Shown in pieces: positions 1-8,337 of a stretch of DNA of 64,000 nucleotides. The position numbers were made by a program, and so were the translations under genes. The notes below the pieces were generated by a model. The model searched no databases. It was not told where the DNA came from and saw nothing but the letters and a program-made list of their open reading frames with translations. Origin of the DNA: Andreprevotia sp. IGB-42 (GTDB taxonomy: Bacteria > Pseudomonadota > Gammaproteobacteria > Burkholderiales > Chitinibacteraceae). Positions within the stretch are counted from its first letter, which is position 1, and each line of letters starts with the position of its first letter. Location of the stretch: NCBI RefSeq assembly GCF_009848685.1, contig NZ_WXTX01000011.1:101415-165414 (forward strand), in the 5' to 3' direction.

Positions 1-1
1 C

Positions 2-949
2 GACCGTCATGAACAGGTGTTCGACATTGACGCAGTGGTTCAAGTTACTTCCCCCGGCCAAGCTGAATGCTCACTGCTGGTTTGGGGTGGCAGTAGTGGC
101 GGTAGGGATTTCATTGATGAAGACGGTTTTCATGGCCTGCGGCATTTCACGCCCTGCGTTGATGGCGACTATGCGATCGCCATGTTGAGTCTGAACGGTG
201 ATCAGATCGAAGTGCGACATCAGGAGAACGGGCTGCCTTATCCCGGCGATCTGATCGCGATTCAGGATATCAGCAGCGGTGCGTATTACTGGCTGGGCGG
301 CCAGATCGCCACGGGTGGCTGTGGTCTGACGCCAGCGGTGTTGCTCCAGCCGGATACGCCAAAAACGCTGAAGGCGCTCCCACTGACCCACCCTGCAATG
401 CAGGCATTGCAGATCCAATGCGGCGACCTTGTTCTGTCCGAATGTGTGAGTGCCCCCATCGCTGATGTCGGCCCCCGCCTGAGCCATACGATGAACGTGA
501 ATGAATTTGCCAATCAATACTGGCCTGTCGAGCATCAAGCCTTCGTTCAAGCGGCACTCGATGGAGATACCGGCAAGCTGACTGAACTACAGGCCGATGG
601 GGTGTTTGGCAGTTGGCTGATCGATGCGCTGGCCGCGCTCAACACCTCTGACCTGCCCATATCTGAAAAACGTCGCCGCGTTGCCTGGTTATTGAAAGAC
701 CCTGTATTGCTGCACGGGGCGTTGCAGTCTCCTGCTTGGCAAGCGGTGGAGACAGAAGACAAACGGATGGAGGTCTGGATGGGCTTGCTTGACTGGTTGC
801 CTGCAGAAGACTGGGATTCCATCATCCAGGAGGACAGTCAAGGGCTGGTGCATAGCCTGAGCGGTGTTGCTGCCGAGCGCCATAACAGAGCGCTGGCCTG
901 CCGTCTTGCTGGCTCGATGGAGCAAACGTGTACGCTGCCAAAAGAGTGA
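2..949 (+). CDS. Unknown protein, probably truncated at its 5' end by the window edge
   Basis: The reading frame is open to the left edge of the window, and the first in-frame start codon inside is a GTG at 17, so the true start is probably outside. The visible part is about 310 residues, rich in Trp, Asp and Leu, with no signal peptide or membrane segment. I recognise no family. The first half looks beta-rich and the second half helical (around residues 165-300). The gene ends 80 bp before a convergent minus-strand GNAT gene. No function is proposed. Confidence 0.6.
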   Translation, partial: DRHEQVFDIDAVVQVTSPGQAECSLLVWGGSSGGRDFIDEDGFHGLRHFTPCVDGDYAIAMLSLNGDQIEVRHQENGLPYPGDLIAIQDISSGAYYWLGGQIATGGCGLTPAVLLQPDTPKTLKALPLTHPAMQALQIQCGDLVLSECVSAPIADVGPRLSHTMNVNEFANQYWPVEHQAFVQAALDGDTGKLTELQADGVFGSWLIDALAALNTSDLPISEKRRRVAWLLKDPVLLHGALQSPAWQAVETEDKRMEVWMGLLDWLPAEDWDSIIQEDSQGLVHSLSGVAAERHNRALACRLAGSMEQTCTLPKE

Positions 950-1028
950 TAAAGTGCGATCTCGTCATCCCGCGGTTTTTTTGTGGGATGTGACCTTACT
1001 CAGGCCAGAATCGGATTGTGATGAGTTG

Positions 1029-1766
1029 CTATCGCGATAGCGCCAGTGCCGCCTGCGTCAGCACGGACAACGCCGTACGCTGGCTGCCAGCCGTATCGAA
1101 ATTTTCCGGTGCCAGCCATTGCCGGTATGCGGCCTGCAGTGTGGGCCATTCGCCGTCGATGATGGAAAACCACGCGGTATCGCGTGAGCGGCCCTTGCTC
1201 ACCGTGGCCTGGCGGAAGGTGCCCTCAAACAGGAAGCCCAGCCGTTCGGCCGCATTGCGCGATGGCTGGTTCAGCGCATTGCATTTCCACTCGTAGCGGC
1301 GGTAGCCCAGCGCGAACGCATTTTCCATCATCAGCACCATGGCGGCTGTGGCAAGGCGGTTGCGCTGCAGTGCCGGCGCGTAGCTGAGGTAGCCCACCTC
1401 GATACTGCCCGCTGCCGGCGCGATGCGCAGGTAGCCGGCCATGCCCAGCGGCAGTCCGCTGGTGGCATCGACGATGGCATACATCTGCGGATCGTTCAGC
1501 GGGGCGATTTCTGCCAGCCAGGCATGGAAGGGCGCGTATTCAGGCCAGGGGCCATTGGGCAGGTAGGTCCAGAGCGTGCCGGTACTGTCGGTGGCATAGG
1601 CATCGAACAGCGGCCGCGCATGCATGGCAGGATCGAGCGGCTCCAGCCGACAGCCGTAGCCCATCAGCACCGTACGTGGCGGGTGCAATGGGGGTACCCA
1701 GTTCTCGACCAGCGGGCCAATGGGTTGTCCGAATTCGTTGGTTTCTGCCAGCATCTTGCGCTCCAT
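1029..1766 (-). CDS. GNAT-family N-acetyltransferase (RimJ/RimL type)
   Basis: The protein of about 245 residues has the layout of RimJ/RimL-like acetyltransferases, which use acetyl-CoA to acetylate amino groups on proteins or small molecules. The segment with IEVGYLSYAPALQRNRLATAA (residues ~140-160) is the acetyl-CoA-binding loop region, and the later YEWKCNALNQPSRNAAERLG is the typical C-terminal motif with conserved Asn and Ala-Ala. The N-terminal 30 residues resemble those of other bacterial GNATs that start with a proline-rich lead-in. A second ATG at 1754 has a better ribosome site (GGAG about 8 nt upstream) and may be the real start. Substrate unknown. It lies downstream of the AlkD-like gene and may be its cotranscript. 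Confidence 0.8.
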   Translation of the reverse strand: MERKMLAETNEFGQPIGPLVENWVPPLHPPRTVLMGYGCRLEPLDPAMHARPLFDAYATDSTGTLWTYLPNGPWPEYAPFHAWLAEIAPLNDPQMYAIVDATSGLPLGMAGYLRIAPAAGSIEVGYLSYAPALQRNRLATAAMVLMMENAFALGYRRYEWKCNALNQPSRNAAERLGFLFEGTFRQATVSKGRSRDTAWFSIIDGEWPTLQAAYRQWLAPENFDTAGSQRTALSVLTQAALALSR

Positions 1767-1833
1767 GGATATGCCATGACAATGCGCGCAGTCAGCTACT
1801 TCGCCCAGTGGCAGTCAGCACGGCGTGGCAGCG

Positions 1834-2532
1834 TTACAGATGCTTGGCCGCTTCGCGCAGCGACAACGGTGACAAGCTATGGCGCTCCCGTTCCAGAAAG
1901 CTGCGTACCGCAGCTGCATCGGTGCGCGCGTACTGGCGCAGCGCCCAGCCGATGGCTTTGCGGATGAAGAAATCGGGATGTGCGGCGTTGTCCGTGCAAT
2001 AGCGGAACAACCGCTCGCTGTCGGTGGCGTGCTTGTAGCCCAACTGATGCAGGATGGCGGTGCGCTTGTCCCACAGCCGCTCGCCTGCGGCCCAGCCATC
2101 CATGATGGCGATCAGGTCGGGGTGGGTGCCCACCAGCGGGCCCACCACGCTGCCGGCCAGCCCGTCCACGCTATCCCACCACGCCTTGGCAGTGATCAGT
2201 TGTTCGATCACCGGTAGCGCGGCCGCACCCAGCAGCGCCGGGCGGTCTGCCAGCAGATCCACCGCGGCAATCTGGTATTCGCGCTCCGGCAGCTGCCAGA
2301 GCAGCTCTGCGGTGTGCAGGTAATCGCTGGCGGCAAACTGCACCCGCGCGGCGCGGATCAGCGGTGTGGAGATCAAGCGGCGTTGCGGTGCTTTCACGCC
2401 GGCAAACGCAAACTGGCCGCGTATATACGCGGCCATCGCCACTGCATGTGCGGGGTTCGCATGCGCGGCCAGGCCGGCTTGCAATGCAGCAACGAAACCG
2501 TGCGGGGTGAGCAGGGCTGGCGTTGCCGTCAT
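1834..2532 (-). CDS. DNA alkylation repair protein, AlkD-like HEAT-repeat glycosylase
   Basis: The 232-residue all-helical protein matches the AlkD/AlkC-type family, which removes alkylated bases such as N7- or N3-methylpurines and is built of HEAT-like repeats. Family features visible are the N-terminal FAGVKAPQRR segment, LWQLPEREYQIAAVDLL (~80-96), the WWDSVDGLAG segment (~117-126) where Trp and Asp line the DNA-binding groove, and LWDKRTAILHQLGYKH with the conserved W-x-x-R pattern. The C-terminal FFIRKAIGWALRQYA is highly characteristic. It starts 18 bp after purK on the same strand, so it is probably read from the pur transcript. Family call is firm; substrate range is not. Confidence 0.85.
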   Translation of the reverse strand: MTATPALLTPHGFVAALQAGLAAHANPAHAVAMAAYIRGQFAFAGVKAPQRRLISTPLIRAARVQFAASDYLHTAELLWQLPEREYQIAAVDLLADRPALLGAAALPVIEQLITAKAWWDSVDGLAGSVVGPLVGTHPDLIAIMDGWAAGERLWDKRTAILHQLGYKHATDSERLFRYCTDNAAHPDFFIRKAIGWALRQYARTDAAAVRSFLERERHSLSPLSLREAAKHL

Positions 2533-2550
2533 TGCCGTGCCGGGCTGCGG

Positions 2551-3693
2551 CTAGCGCAGCGTGTCCTTGATGGCGTCGGCCTGCTCCAGCGCTTCATCCG
2601 CGCTGGCAGCCAGCACGTTGAAGTGGCCCATCTTGCGGCCGGCACGGGCTTCTTTCTTGCCGTACAGGTGCAGCTTCACGTTGGGCGCGGTCAGCAATAC
2701 ATCCCAGCGTGGCTCGCCGCCGTGTTCACCCCATACATCGCCCAGCAGGTTCACCATCACTGTCGGGCGCAGCAGATCGGTCTTGCCCGGGTACAGGTGG
2801 CACATGGTACGCACCTGCTGTTCGAACTGGCTGGTGAGCGTGGCATCGAGCGTGTAGTGGCCGCTGTTGTGCGGGCGCGGCGCCATTTCGTTGATCACGA
2901 GCTCATCATCTTCCAGCACGAAGAACTCCACCGCCAGCACGCCGACGTAATCGAGCTTTTCTGCCAGTTGCATCGCCATCTGCCGTGCACGTGCGGCAAT
3001 GGCCGCATCCACGCGCGCCGGTACGATGGATACATCGAGGATGCCGTTGGCGTGCTCGTTTTCCGCGACCGGAAAACAGGCAATCTCGGTCTTGCTGGTC
3101 CGCGCGACGATGGCGGAAACCTCCGCCACCAGCGGCATCATTTTTTCCAGCACACAGGGCTGGTGCTTCAGGTCGGACAGCGCCAGGCGTGCCTCTTCCG
3201 CAGTCTTTACCCGTACCTGGCCCTTGCCGTCGTAACCGAGCCTGGCGGTCTTGAGGATGCCGGGCAGGTAGGCGCTGATATCGCCTTCCAGATCGCCCGC
3301 GTTGCTCACGGCCAGGAACGGCGCGGTAGCAAGGCCGGCGTTGCGGATGAAGTTCTTTTCGCTCACGCGGTCTTGTGCGATCGCCACGCAATCGCCGGAC
3401 GGGCTGACCGGCACACCCTGCGCGGCCAGCCAGCGCATGCTGTCGGCGTTGACGTTTTCAAACTCGGTGGTGATGGCAGCACACGTGCGTGCCAGCTCGG
3501 CCAGTGCATCCGGATCGGTATACGGCCTGGCGATATGCACATCGGCAAAATCGGCGGCAGGCGCGCTCTGGTCCGGGTCGAGCACCGTCACGCGGTAGCC
3601 CATGGTCTTGGCTGCGGTGGCGAACATGCGGCCCAGCTGGCCGCCGCCCAGTATGCCCAGCATTGCAGGCGGCAAAATCGGCTTCACAGCCAT
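2551..3693 (-). CDS. purK: 5-(carboxyamino)imidazole ribonucleotide synthase
   Basis: PurK converts aminoimidazole ribonucleotide, ATP and bicarbonate to N5-CAIR in purine synthesis; PurE then rearranges it. The 380-residue protein is full length. It shows the N-terminal GILGGGQLGRM nucleotide-binding loop (residues ~13-23), the TTEFENV motif, an ATP-grasp domain with LEKMMPLVAEVSAIVAR, and the C-terminal NEMAPRPHNSGHYT signature that binds metal and substrate. The start at 3693 is chosen because it gives a TGATG overlap with the stop of the upstream small membrane gene, implying translational coupling. A longer frame adds 18 residues unlike the family. Confidence 0.95.
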   Translation of the reverse strand: MAVKPILPPAMLGILGGGQLGRMFATAAKTMGYRVTVLDPDQSAPAADFADVHIARPYTDPDALAELARTCAAITTEFENVNADSMRWLAAQGVPVSPSGDCVAIAQDRVSEKNFIRNAGLATAPFLAVSNAGDLEGDISAYLPGILKTARLGYDGKGQVRVKTAEEARLALSDLKHQPCVLEKMMPLVAEVSAIVARTSKTEIACFPVAENEHANGILDVSIVPARVDAAIAARARQMAMQLAEKLDYVGVLAVEFFVLEDDELVINEMAPRPHNSGHYTLDATLTSQFEQQVRTMCHLYPGKTDLLRPTVMVNLLGDVWGEHGGEPRWDVLLTAPNVKLHLYGKKEARAGRKMGHFNVLAASADEALEQADAIKDTLR

Positions 3694-3956
3694 CAGTCTT
3701 CCTTTGTGTGTCGGGCGCGCACCAGTTGCAGTTGCGCATAACCCCATAATCCCAGTCCGTAGAACAGGCCGGCTGCCAGCCCCAGTGGCCAGCCGGCCAG
3801 CACATGCTGCCAGTACGGGCCGGGGTCGTTCAGCATCACGGGCACCGCGCCGTACAGCAGGCAGAATGGCAGCCCCCAGCCCAGCGCGCCCCGCACCAGC
3901 AGGCAGCGCCAGAAGCCGGCGCGCCCGATGCGTTGCCAGCGCTCCAGTTCATCCAT
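3693..3956 (-). CDS. Small two-helix membrane protein between purE and purK
   Basis: The 87-residue protein has a basic amphipathic N terminus and two hydrophobic stretches, roughly residues 24-42 and 53-75, so it should sit in the inner membrane. I recognise no family. Its stop codon overlaps the purK start by one base (TGATG) and its start is 33 bp after the purE stop, so it is locked into the purE-purK operon and probably translated together with purK. The ATG at 3956 is the only plausible start. Insertion of a membrane protein between these two partner enzymes is unusual; whether it has anything to do with purine synthesis is unknown. Confidence 0.75.
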   Translation of the reverse strand: MDELERWQRIGRAGFWRCLLVRGALGWGLPFCLLYGAVPVMLNDPGPYWQHVLAGWPLGLAAGLFYGLGLWGYAQLQLVRARHTKED

Positions 3957-3989
3957 GACGGGTGTTCAGCATGATTGCCGGTGGCCGCA

Positions 3990-4475
3990 TCAAACCGGCG
4001 GCAGTTCCATCGCCAGCACGGTCTGCTTCTGGCGCTCGCGGAAGTCTGCCAGCTTGCCGGCCAGCTCCGCATTGCCGTTGGCCAGCATGGCCACCGCAAA
4101 CAGCGCGGCATTGGCGGCACCGGCTTCGCCAATGGCAAAGGTGGCAACCGGAATGCCCTTGGGCATCTGCACGATGGACAGCAGCGAATCCTCGCCACGC
4201 AGGTATTTGCTTGGCACCGGTACGCCCAGCACCGGCACGGTGGTCTTGGCGGCCAGCATGCCCGGCAGGTGGGCGGCGCCACCGGCACCGGCAATGATGG
4301 CCTGGATGCCACGGCTGGCGGCGGTTTCCGCGTATTCGAACAGCAGATCCGGCGTACGGTGTGCGGAGACGACCTTGCACTCGAACGCGATACCGTAGGC
4401 TTGCAGCTGCTCTGCAGCGTGCCGCATGACATCCCAGTCACTGTTGCTGCCCATTACCACGCCGACCTGAATCAT
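3990..4475 (-). CDS. purE: N5-carboxyaminoimidazole ribonucleotide mutase
   Basis: PurE moves the carboxylate of N5-CAIR to give CAIR, the step after PurK. The 161-residue protein contains the class I signature: GSNSDWDVM near the N terminus, the SAHRTPD substrate loop (~38-44), [11 protein letters not shown] (~68-78) with the catalytic His, and [21 protein letters not shown] chose the ATG at 4475 because GGGGTGG lies 6-12 nt upstream; a GTG at 4484 would add three residues. A possible promoter lies just upstream on this strand, TTTATA and TAAAAT (4504-4499) 18 bp apart. First gene of the pur cluster. Confidence 0.95.
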   Translation of the reverse strand: MIQVGVVMGSNSDWDVMRHAAEQLQAYGIAFECKVVSAHRTPDLLFEYAETAASRGIQAIIAGAGGAAHLPGMLAAKTTVPVLGVPVPSKYLRGEDSLLSIVQMPKGIPVATFAIGEAGAANAALFAVAMLANGNAELAGKLADFRERQKQTVLAMELPPV

Positions 4476-4579
4476 GCGTACCACCCCAAAAAGCGTTGAT
4501 TTTACCGAAGAAATTGCCGCTCTATAAAGCGCGTTGACGACCGCCCGACGGGCTGTGCCGGAAAATTAGAACATTAGCA

Positions 4580-4608
4580 TTGACTGATGTTAAATCCTGC
4601 GCGATGAT
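4580..4608 (+). promoter_or_regulatory. Candidate sigma-70 promoter for an intergenic small RNA
   Basis: TTGACT (4580-4585) and GATGAT (4603-4608) are separated by 17 bp, matching the -35 and -10 consensus at 5/6 and 4/6 positions. It points rightward, away from purE, and would start transcription near 4615, just ahead of two hairpins. Prediction from sequence only. Confidence 0.45.
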
Positions 4609-4614
4609 CAAGCT

Positions 4615-4691
4615 GTTGTCGCTCTACGGGTGACAAGACGTTTTGTTTCCATCTATCTCGCTTGCAGCCGGGCTTAGCCCGGCTTTTTTTT
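4615..4691 (+). ncRNA. Candidate small RNA (or 5' attenuator) of about 77 nt
   Basis: Between the purE start and the next plus-strand gene lies a unit with its own promoter-like hexamers, a 5' hairpin at 4616-4636 (9 base pairs including two G-U pairs, loop UAC), a 29-nt U- and pyrimidine-rich linker (4637-4665) and a strong intrinsic terminator (4666-4691). This is the standard layout of an Hfq-dependent small RNA. No open reading frame of note is inside. The alternative is a transcription attenuator in the leader of the gene starting at 4782, whose ATG is about 90 nt further on. I recognise no known RNA family. Confidence 0.45.
4666..4691 (+). terminator. Rho-independent terminator
   Basis: AGCCGGGC (4666-4673) pairs perfectly with GCCCGGCT (4677-4684) across a TTA loop and is followed by an unbroken T run to 4691. 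There is no T run on the other strand, so it acts only rightward. It ends the candidate small RNA, as no coding gene lies upstream on this strand. Confidence 0.8.
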
Positions 4692-4781
4692 GCCCGCTCC
4701 AGCTTGCCAGCATGCTGCATGCGTTTGTCATTCTGCTGCAATCGCCGTGTCACCGAGGGTGATTAAGCTCCGAACGTCTAA

Positions 4782-5864
4782 ATGAATCCGGGGTTTGCGA
4801 TGGCCATCTTGCGGCTGACCATGGGGCAACGGCTGGGGCTGGGTTTTGCCGCGGTGATTGCATTGCTGGCGGTGATTACCGGCTACAGCTGGCACCAGAT
4901 GGGCGAGTTGGAAGACCAGCTGCGCAACGTGGTGGTCGAAAACAACCGCCAGCTCGAAACCGTGCACCGGCTCAAGGAAGCCATCCTGGCCGAGGAGGGC
5001 TATCTGCTGCGATTGCTGCTGGCCGACCAGCCGGCCAAGGCACAAGCGCTTGCCAGGCAGGTGGATGCTGCGCACCGCAGCATCGCGCAATTGGGCCAGC
5101 AACTGGGTGGCGTGGAAACCGCGCAGGCCAAGGCGCAGCTGTTGCAGGCACTGGCTGGCTACAACGCGGAAGTGATGCAAATCCGCGACATGCTCGATAT
5201 CCAGGACCGCTACGGCGCCACTACCGAAGTGAATATCGAACTGCGCCAGCAGCGTGCCGGCGTGTTCACGGTGCTGGATCACATGCTGGCCGAGCGCACT
5301 GCCATGGCCGCGCATGCGGTACAGCAAAGCACGGCCAGCGTGGCGGCGGCCCGCTACTGGCTGATCCTGCTGGGGGCGGCCACCGCGTTGATCGCCTTGC
5401 TGACCGCATGGCGCAGTACCCGCGCCGTGGTGCGCGATATCGGCCTCGATCTGGATGCTGCCGTCAGCCTGGCTGCTGACCTTGCTGCCGGGCGCCTGCG
5501 CCTTGCCATGCGGCGCAATGCGTTCCCCGCGGGCAGCATGATGGATTCGCTGCTGGCGATGCGTGACCGCATGATGGATGACTGGCGTTACCGCAAGACT
5601 GTGGCGGGTGCCGCAGCGATCAGCGGCCGCGACAAACTGGTGGACGGGCGCACGCGGCAGTTGCTGGTGCTGGTGGATGGCCAGCGCCCGCTGTCGACAC
5701 TGATCGAAGTCTTCGGCGAAACCGCGTGGCCGCAACTGCGCGAACTCGAAGCGCTGGGCTTCATCGAGCGTGCTGAATTCGCCGCAGTACCGCTGCCGCC
5801 GGAACCCGCGCGCCCGCACGAGCCGGTGCACGAGGCAGCCGGGCTGGTGGCCGAGGCTGTCTAG
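4782..5864 (+). CDS. Membrane sensor with four-helix-bundle input domain and a small C-terminal winged-helix-like domain, no methyl-accepting domain
   Basis: The N-terminal half looks like a chemoreceptor: MGQRLGLGFAAVIALLAVIT (first membrane helix, ~14-36), a long helical periplasmic region (~40-190) and a second membrane helix (~193-210), followed by a HAMP-like helical stretch (~211-265). It then departs from the family. There is no methyl-accepting, kinase or GGDEF domain; instead residues ~287-335 form a compact segment with RTRQLLVLVDGQRPLSTLIEVF and LRELEALGFIER, a pattern seen at the C terminus of some betaproteobacterial response-regulator-like proteins. A low-complexity Pro/Glu/Ala tail follows. 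Starts at 4782, 4800 (GGGG 8 nt upstream) and 4821 are all possible. Output partner unknown. Confidence 0.7.
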   Translation: MNPGFAMAILRLTMGQRLGLGFAAVIALLAVITGYSWHQMGELEDQLRNVVVENNRQLETVHRLKEAILAEEGYLLRLLLADQPAKAQALARQVDAAHRSIAQLGQQLGGVETAQAKAQLLQALAGYNAEVMQIRDMLDIQDRYGATTEVNIELRQQRAGVFTVLDHMLAERTAMAAHAVQQSTASVAAARYWLILLGAATALIALLTAWRSTRAVVRDIGLDLDAAVSLAADLAAGRLRLAMRRNAFPAGSMMDSLLAMRDRMMDDWRYRKTVAGAAAISGRDKLVDGRTRQLLVLVDGQRPLSTLIEVFGETAWPQLRELEALGFIERAEFAAVPLPPEPARPHEPVHEAAGLVAEAV

Positions 5865-5898
5865 GTGGCTACGGCAGCTGCGATCAGGTCTGCTCTGC

Positions 5899-6480
5899 TC
5901 AGGTATTGAGCTCGTACAACGTGGCCATGTCGGGCGGGTCCAGCTCGCGGATCACCTTGCACGGGTTGCCGGCGGCCAGCACACAGGCTGGTATATCCTT
6001 GGTCACTACGCTGCCTGCGCCGATCACGCTATGGTCGCCAATGGTCACCCCGGCGCAGATGATGGACGAAGCGCCGATCCACACGTTCTGGCCAATGGTG
6101 ATGGGCGCCGCCCAGAATGCCCAGCGCTGGCGCTCGGTCGGGTCTACCGGGTGGGTGGCGGTCATGATCTGCACATTGGGGCCGATCAGCGTGTGCTCGC
6201 CGATGGTGATGGGGGCGCCACCGCCCAGTACCACATTGCTGTTGATGAATACCCGGCGGCCCAGGCGGATTTTCTGCCCGCCAGCCAGGCCCAGCGGTGC
6301 GGTCACCCACGCATCCTCGGCTTCGGCAAACATCTGTTTCAGCATTGCCTGGCGTTCTTCGCGACTCATTTCCTCGTGATTGAACCGATTGAGCAACTCG
6401 CGTTCGGCCTGCCAGTTGTTGCCGCCGCCCTGCTTGATGTCGTCGAAGCTGAAACGGATCACGCCTTCATGATATTCCAT
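5899..6480 (-). CDS. Sugar O-acetyltransferase, maltose/galactoside acetyltransferase type (left-handed beta-helix)
   Basis: The 193-residue protein is a hexapeptide-repeat acetyltransferase like Maa, LacA or NodL, which moves an acetyl group from acetyl-CoA to a sugar hydroxyl. An N-terminal helical domain (~1-60) precedes repeats such as ITIGEHTLIGPNVQI, ITIGQNVWIGASSIICAGV and TIGDHSVIGAGSVVTKDIP. The catalytic His is in the TATHPVDP segment (~110). The usual C-terminal GNPCKVIRE is present. GGGAG stands 7-11 nt before the ATG. The first 20 residues differ from the usual Maa start. Native sugar unknown. Confidence 0.88.
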   Translation of the reverse strand: MEYHEGVIRFSFDDIKQGGGNNWQAERELLNRFNHEEMSREERQAMLKQMFAEAEDAWVTAPLGLAGGQKIRLGRRVFINSNVVLGGGAPITIGEHTLIGPNVQIMTATHPVDPTERQRWAFWAAPITIGQNVWIGASSIICAGVTIGDHSVIGAGSVVTKDIPACVLAAGNPCKVIRELDPPDMATLYELNT

Positions 6481-6550
6481 GCTGTTTCTCCCGGATTACG
6501 CCTTGCGAGGTTACCGCAGGATGACACGGCATTGCACGCATGCCGGGTAT

Positions 6551-8068
6551 TCACAGCCGGAATTGCCCCAGGCCGCTGCGCACGCTGGCAGCCACCTGCT
6601 TGAGGTCATCGGCAAGCTCGGCAGTACGCTGGGTGATCTCGTTACCGGTATGCGCGGCCTGCACCAGTGCCTGCAATGCCGCTTCGATGCGGCTGCTGTT
6701 TTCTGCCTCATCGCGCAAGGCGCTGGCCATCTCGGTGACCTGGCGCGCGGCATCGCGCGTGGCATTGCTCACGCCCACGATGGCACTGCCGGCATCCCCC
6801 GCCAGCTGCAATCCATGATCGGCACGCTTGATCACCGCCTGCATGCCTTCCAGCGCAATGGTCTTGCTGCTTTGCATGTCGTTGATCATGCCCTGGATTT
6901 CGCCGGTGGCCTGGCCGGTACGCTCGGCCAGCTTGCGCACTTCATCGGCGACCACCGCAAAGCCACGGCCCTGCTCGCCGGCCCGCGCCGCTTCGATGGC
7001 GGCGTTGAGCGCCAGCAGGTTGGTCTGATCGGCAATCTCGCGGATTACACCGACGATGCCGGCAATGCGCCCCGTCTGCTCGATCAGGCTTTCCACCCGG
7101 CCCGAGGTATCGGCCAGTTGGGTGACGATGGATTGCATTTCGCCCGCAGAGCTGGCAACGATCTGGTTGCCGCTGGCGGCTTCGTCGGCCGAATGGCCGG
7201 CCAGTGCGGCAGCCGCATCGGCATGCCCGGCCAACTGGTTGATATGCGCAGCCAGTTGCTGCGTATCGCTGGCACTTTGCGTGACGCCGGCCACACGCCG
7301 TGCCGAATTGGCTGCCGCATCGCCGGCCAGCCGGCTCAGCTCGCCGCAATCCTTGTCGATCTGGTTGCTGTTGGCGGAAATGTCGCGGATCAGCTTGCTC
7401 AACTGATCCTGCATGCCAACGACCAGCGCCAGCAGCCGGCTGCCACTGCCCTGATGCGCCACCCGCGTGGCCAGGTCGCCCTGGCTGATCAATTCGGCCT
7501 GCGCGGCCACCAGGTATGAAACTTGGCGCTCGCTGCCCATGCGCGTGGCCAGCAGGCACAGCACGCCGGCTTCCACCACCACGAACACTGCGTGGATCAC
7601 CACCAGCCCCAGGCTGTTCTGCCCGGCGGGGAAGGCAAACACCGGCATCTGCGCGGCCTGCAGCAGGCTGAATGCCACGTGGTGCACGGCGATCAGCGCG
7701 GCAGCAAACACGATGGGCCGCCAGTCGCGGTAATACAGCAAAAAGGCCAGCAGACAGAAAATGGAAAAGTGAAATTCCAGCATGCCGTGGCTCTGGTGGA
7801 TCTGCAGCGCGGCAAACGCCATCAGCGCGGCGCTGCTGGCTAGGCGCACCAGCAGGCCCCCCGGCTGTGCCTGGTACAGCAGCAACGGCCCCACCAGTGC
7901 CGGCAGGCCGATCAGCAACGCCGACAGCCAGGTGCCGTGCCAGGCGGCCAGCCCCAGCGATACCACCAGCAGCCCGCCCAGCACCTGCAGCATGGTGCGG
8001 TCTGCCTGCGCGGCCGCTTCGCGCGTGCGCTGTTGCAGAATCTCGTCAAACGATGAAGTGGATGCCAT
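6551..8068 (-). CDS. Methyl-accepting chemotaxis protein with a six-helix membrane input domain
   Basis: The 505-residue chemoreceptor controls CheA kinase activity. Residues ~28-172 are a run of about six hydrophobic helices with almost no periplasmic domain, including the [15 protein letters not shown] segment with histidines that recurs in this receptor type. A HAMP-like region follows (~175-225). The signalling hairpin is intact, with [19 protein letters not shown] at 347-365 and [18 protein letters not shown] after it. There is no C-terminal CheR-docking pentapeptide. The ligand is probably sensed within or near the membrane. A possible 42-residue membrane protein is encoded 21 bp upstream on the same strand. 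Confidence 0.92.
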   Translation of the reverse strand: MASTSSFDEILQQRTREAAAQADRTMLQVLGGLLVVSLGLAAWHGTWLSALLIGLPALVGPLLLYQAQPGGLLVRLASSAALMAFAALQIHQSHGMLEFHFSIFCLLAFLLYYRDWRPIVFAAALIAVHHVAFSLLQAAQMPVFAFPAGQNSLGLVVIHAVFVVVEAGVLCLLATRMGSERQVSYLVAAQAELISQGDLATRVAHQGSGSRLLALVVGMQDQLSKLIRDISANSNQIDKDCGELSRLAGDAAANSARRVAGVTQSASDTQQLAAHINQLAGHADAAAALAGHSADEAASGNQIVASSAGEMQSIVTQLADTSGRVESLIEQTGRIAGIVGVIREIADQTNLLALNAAIEAARAGEQGRGFAVVADEVRKLAERTGQATGEIQGMINDMQSSKTIALEGMQAVIKRADHGLQLAGDAGSAIVGVSNATRDAARQVTEMASALRDEAENSSRIEAALQALVQAAHTGNEITQRTAELADDLKQVAASVRSGLGQFRL

Positions 8069-8089
8069 AAGCCTGCCGGAAGAGGGGAA

Positions 8090-8218
8090 TCAGCGCGTGC
8101 CGCAAATCAGCCCCAGCAGCGCATCCTGCCAGGCAAGGACGGCGAGAGCGGCAAGCAGATAGGCCAGCCAAAGGGCAAAACCCCAGCGGGCCAACGCGGT
8201 GGATGCTGCTGTTTCCAT
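8090..8218 (-). CDS. Possible 42-residue single-helix membrane protein upstream of the chemoreceptor
   Basis: A complete frame from ATG at 8218 to TGA at 8090 encodes 42 residues, starting METAASTALARW, with one clear hydrophobic helix (about residues 13-30) and a Cys-containing C terminus. It ends 21 bp before the chemoreceptor start. The sequence just before its ATG has no good ribosome site, which lowers confidence. If real it could be a small partner of the receptor; it could also be chance. Confidence 0.35.
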   Translation of the reverse strand: METAASTALARWGFALWLAYLLAALAVLAWQDALLGLICGTR

Positions 8219-8337
8219 GGGTGATGAAAAGGGCCGGATTGACTATTGCTTAGCTATAGCTGACAAGCGTTGTGATCTCAATCTGCTTGTCACACCCCGG
8301 CCCGCAGCACGCAGATGCTGCCATGGGCCGGGCATCT

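Noticed and set aside
966..990. CATCCC...GGGATG hairpin with seven T in the loop, after the first gene
   Set aside because: The stem is short and the T run lies in the loop, not after the stem, so it is not a normal intrinsic terminator.
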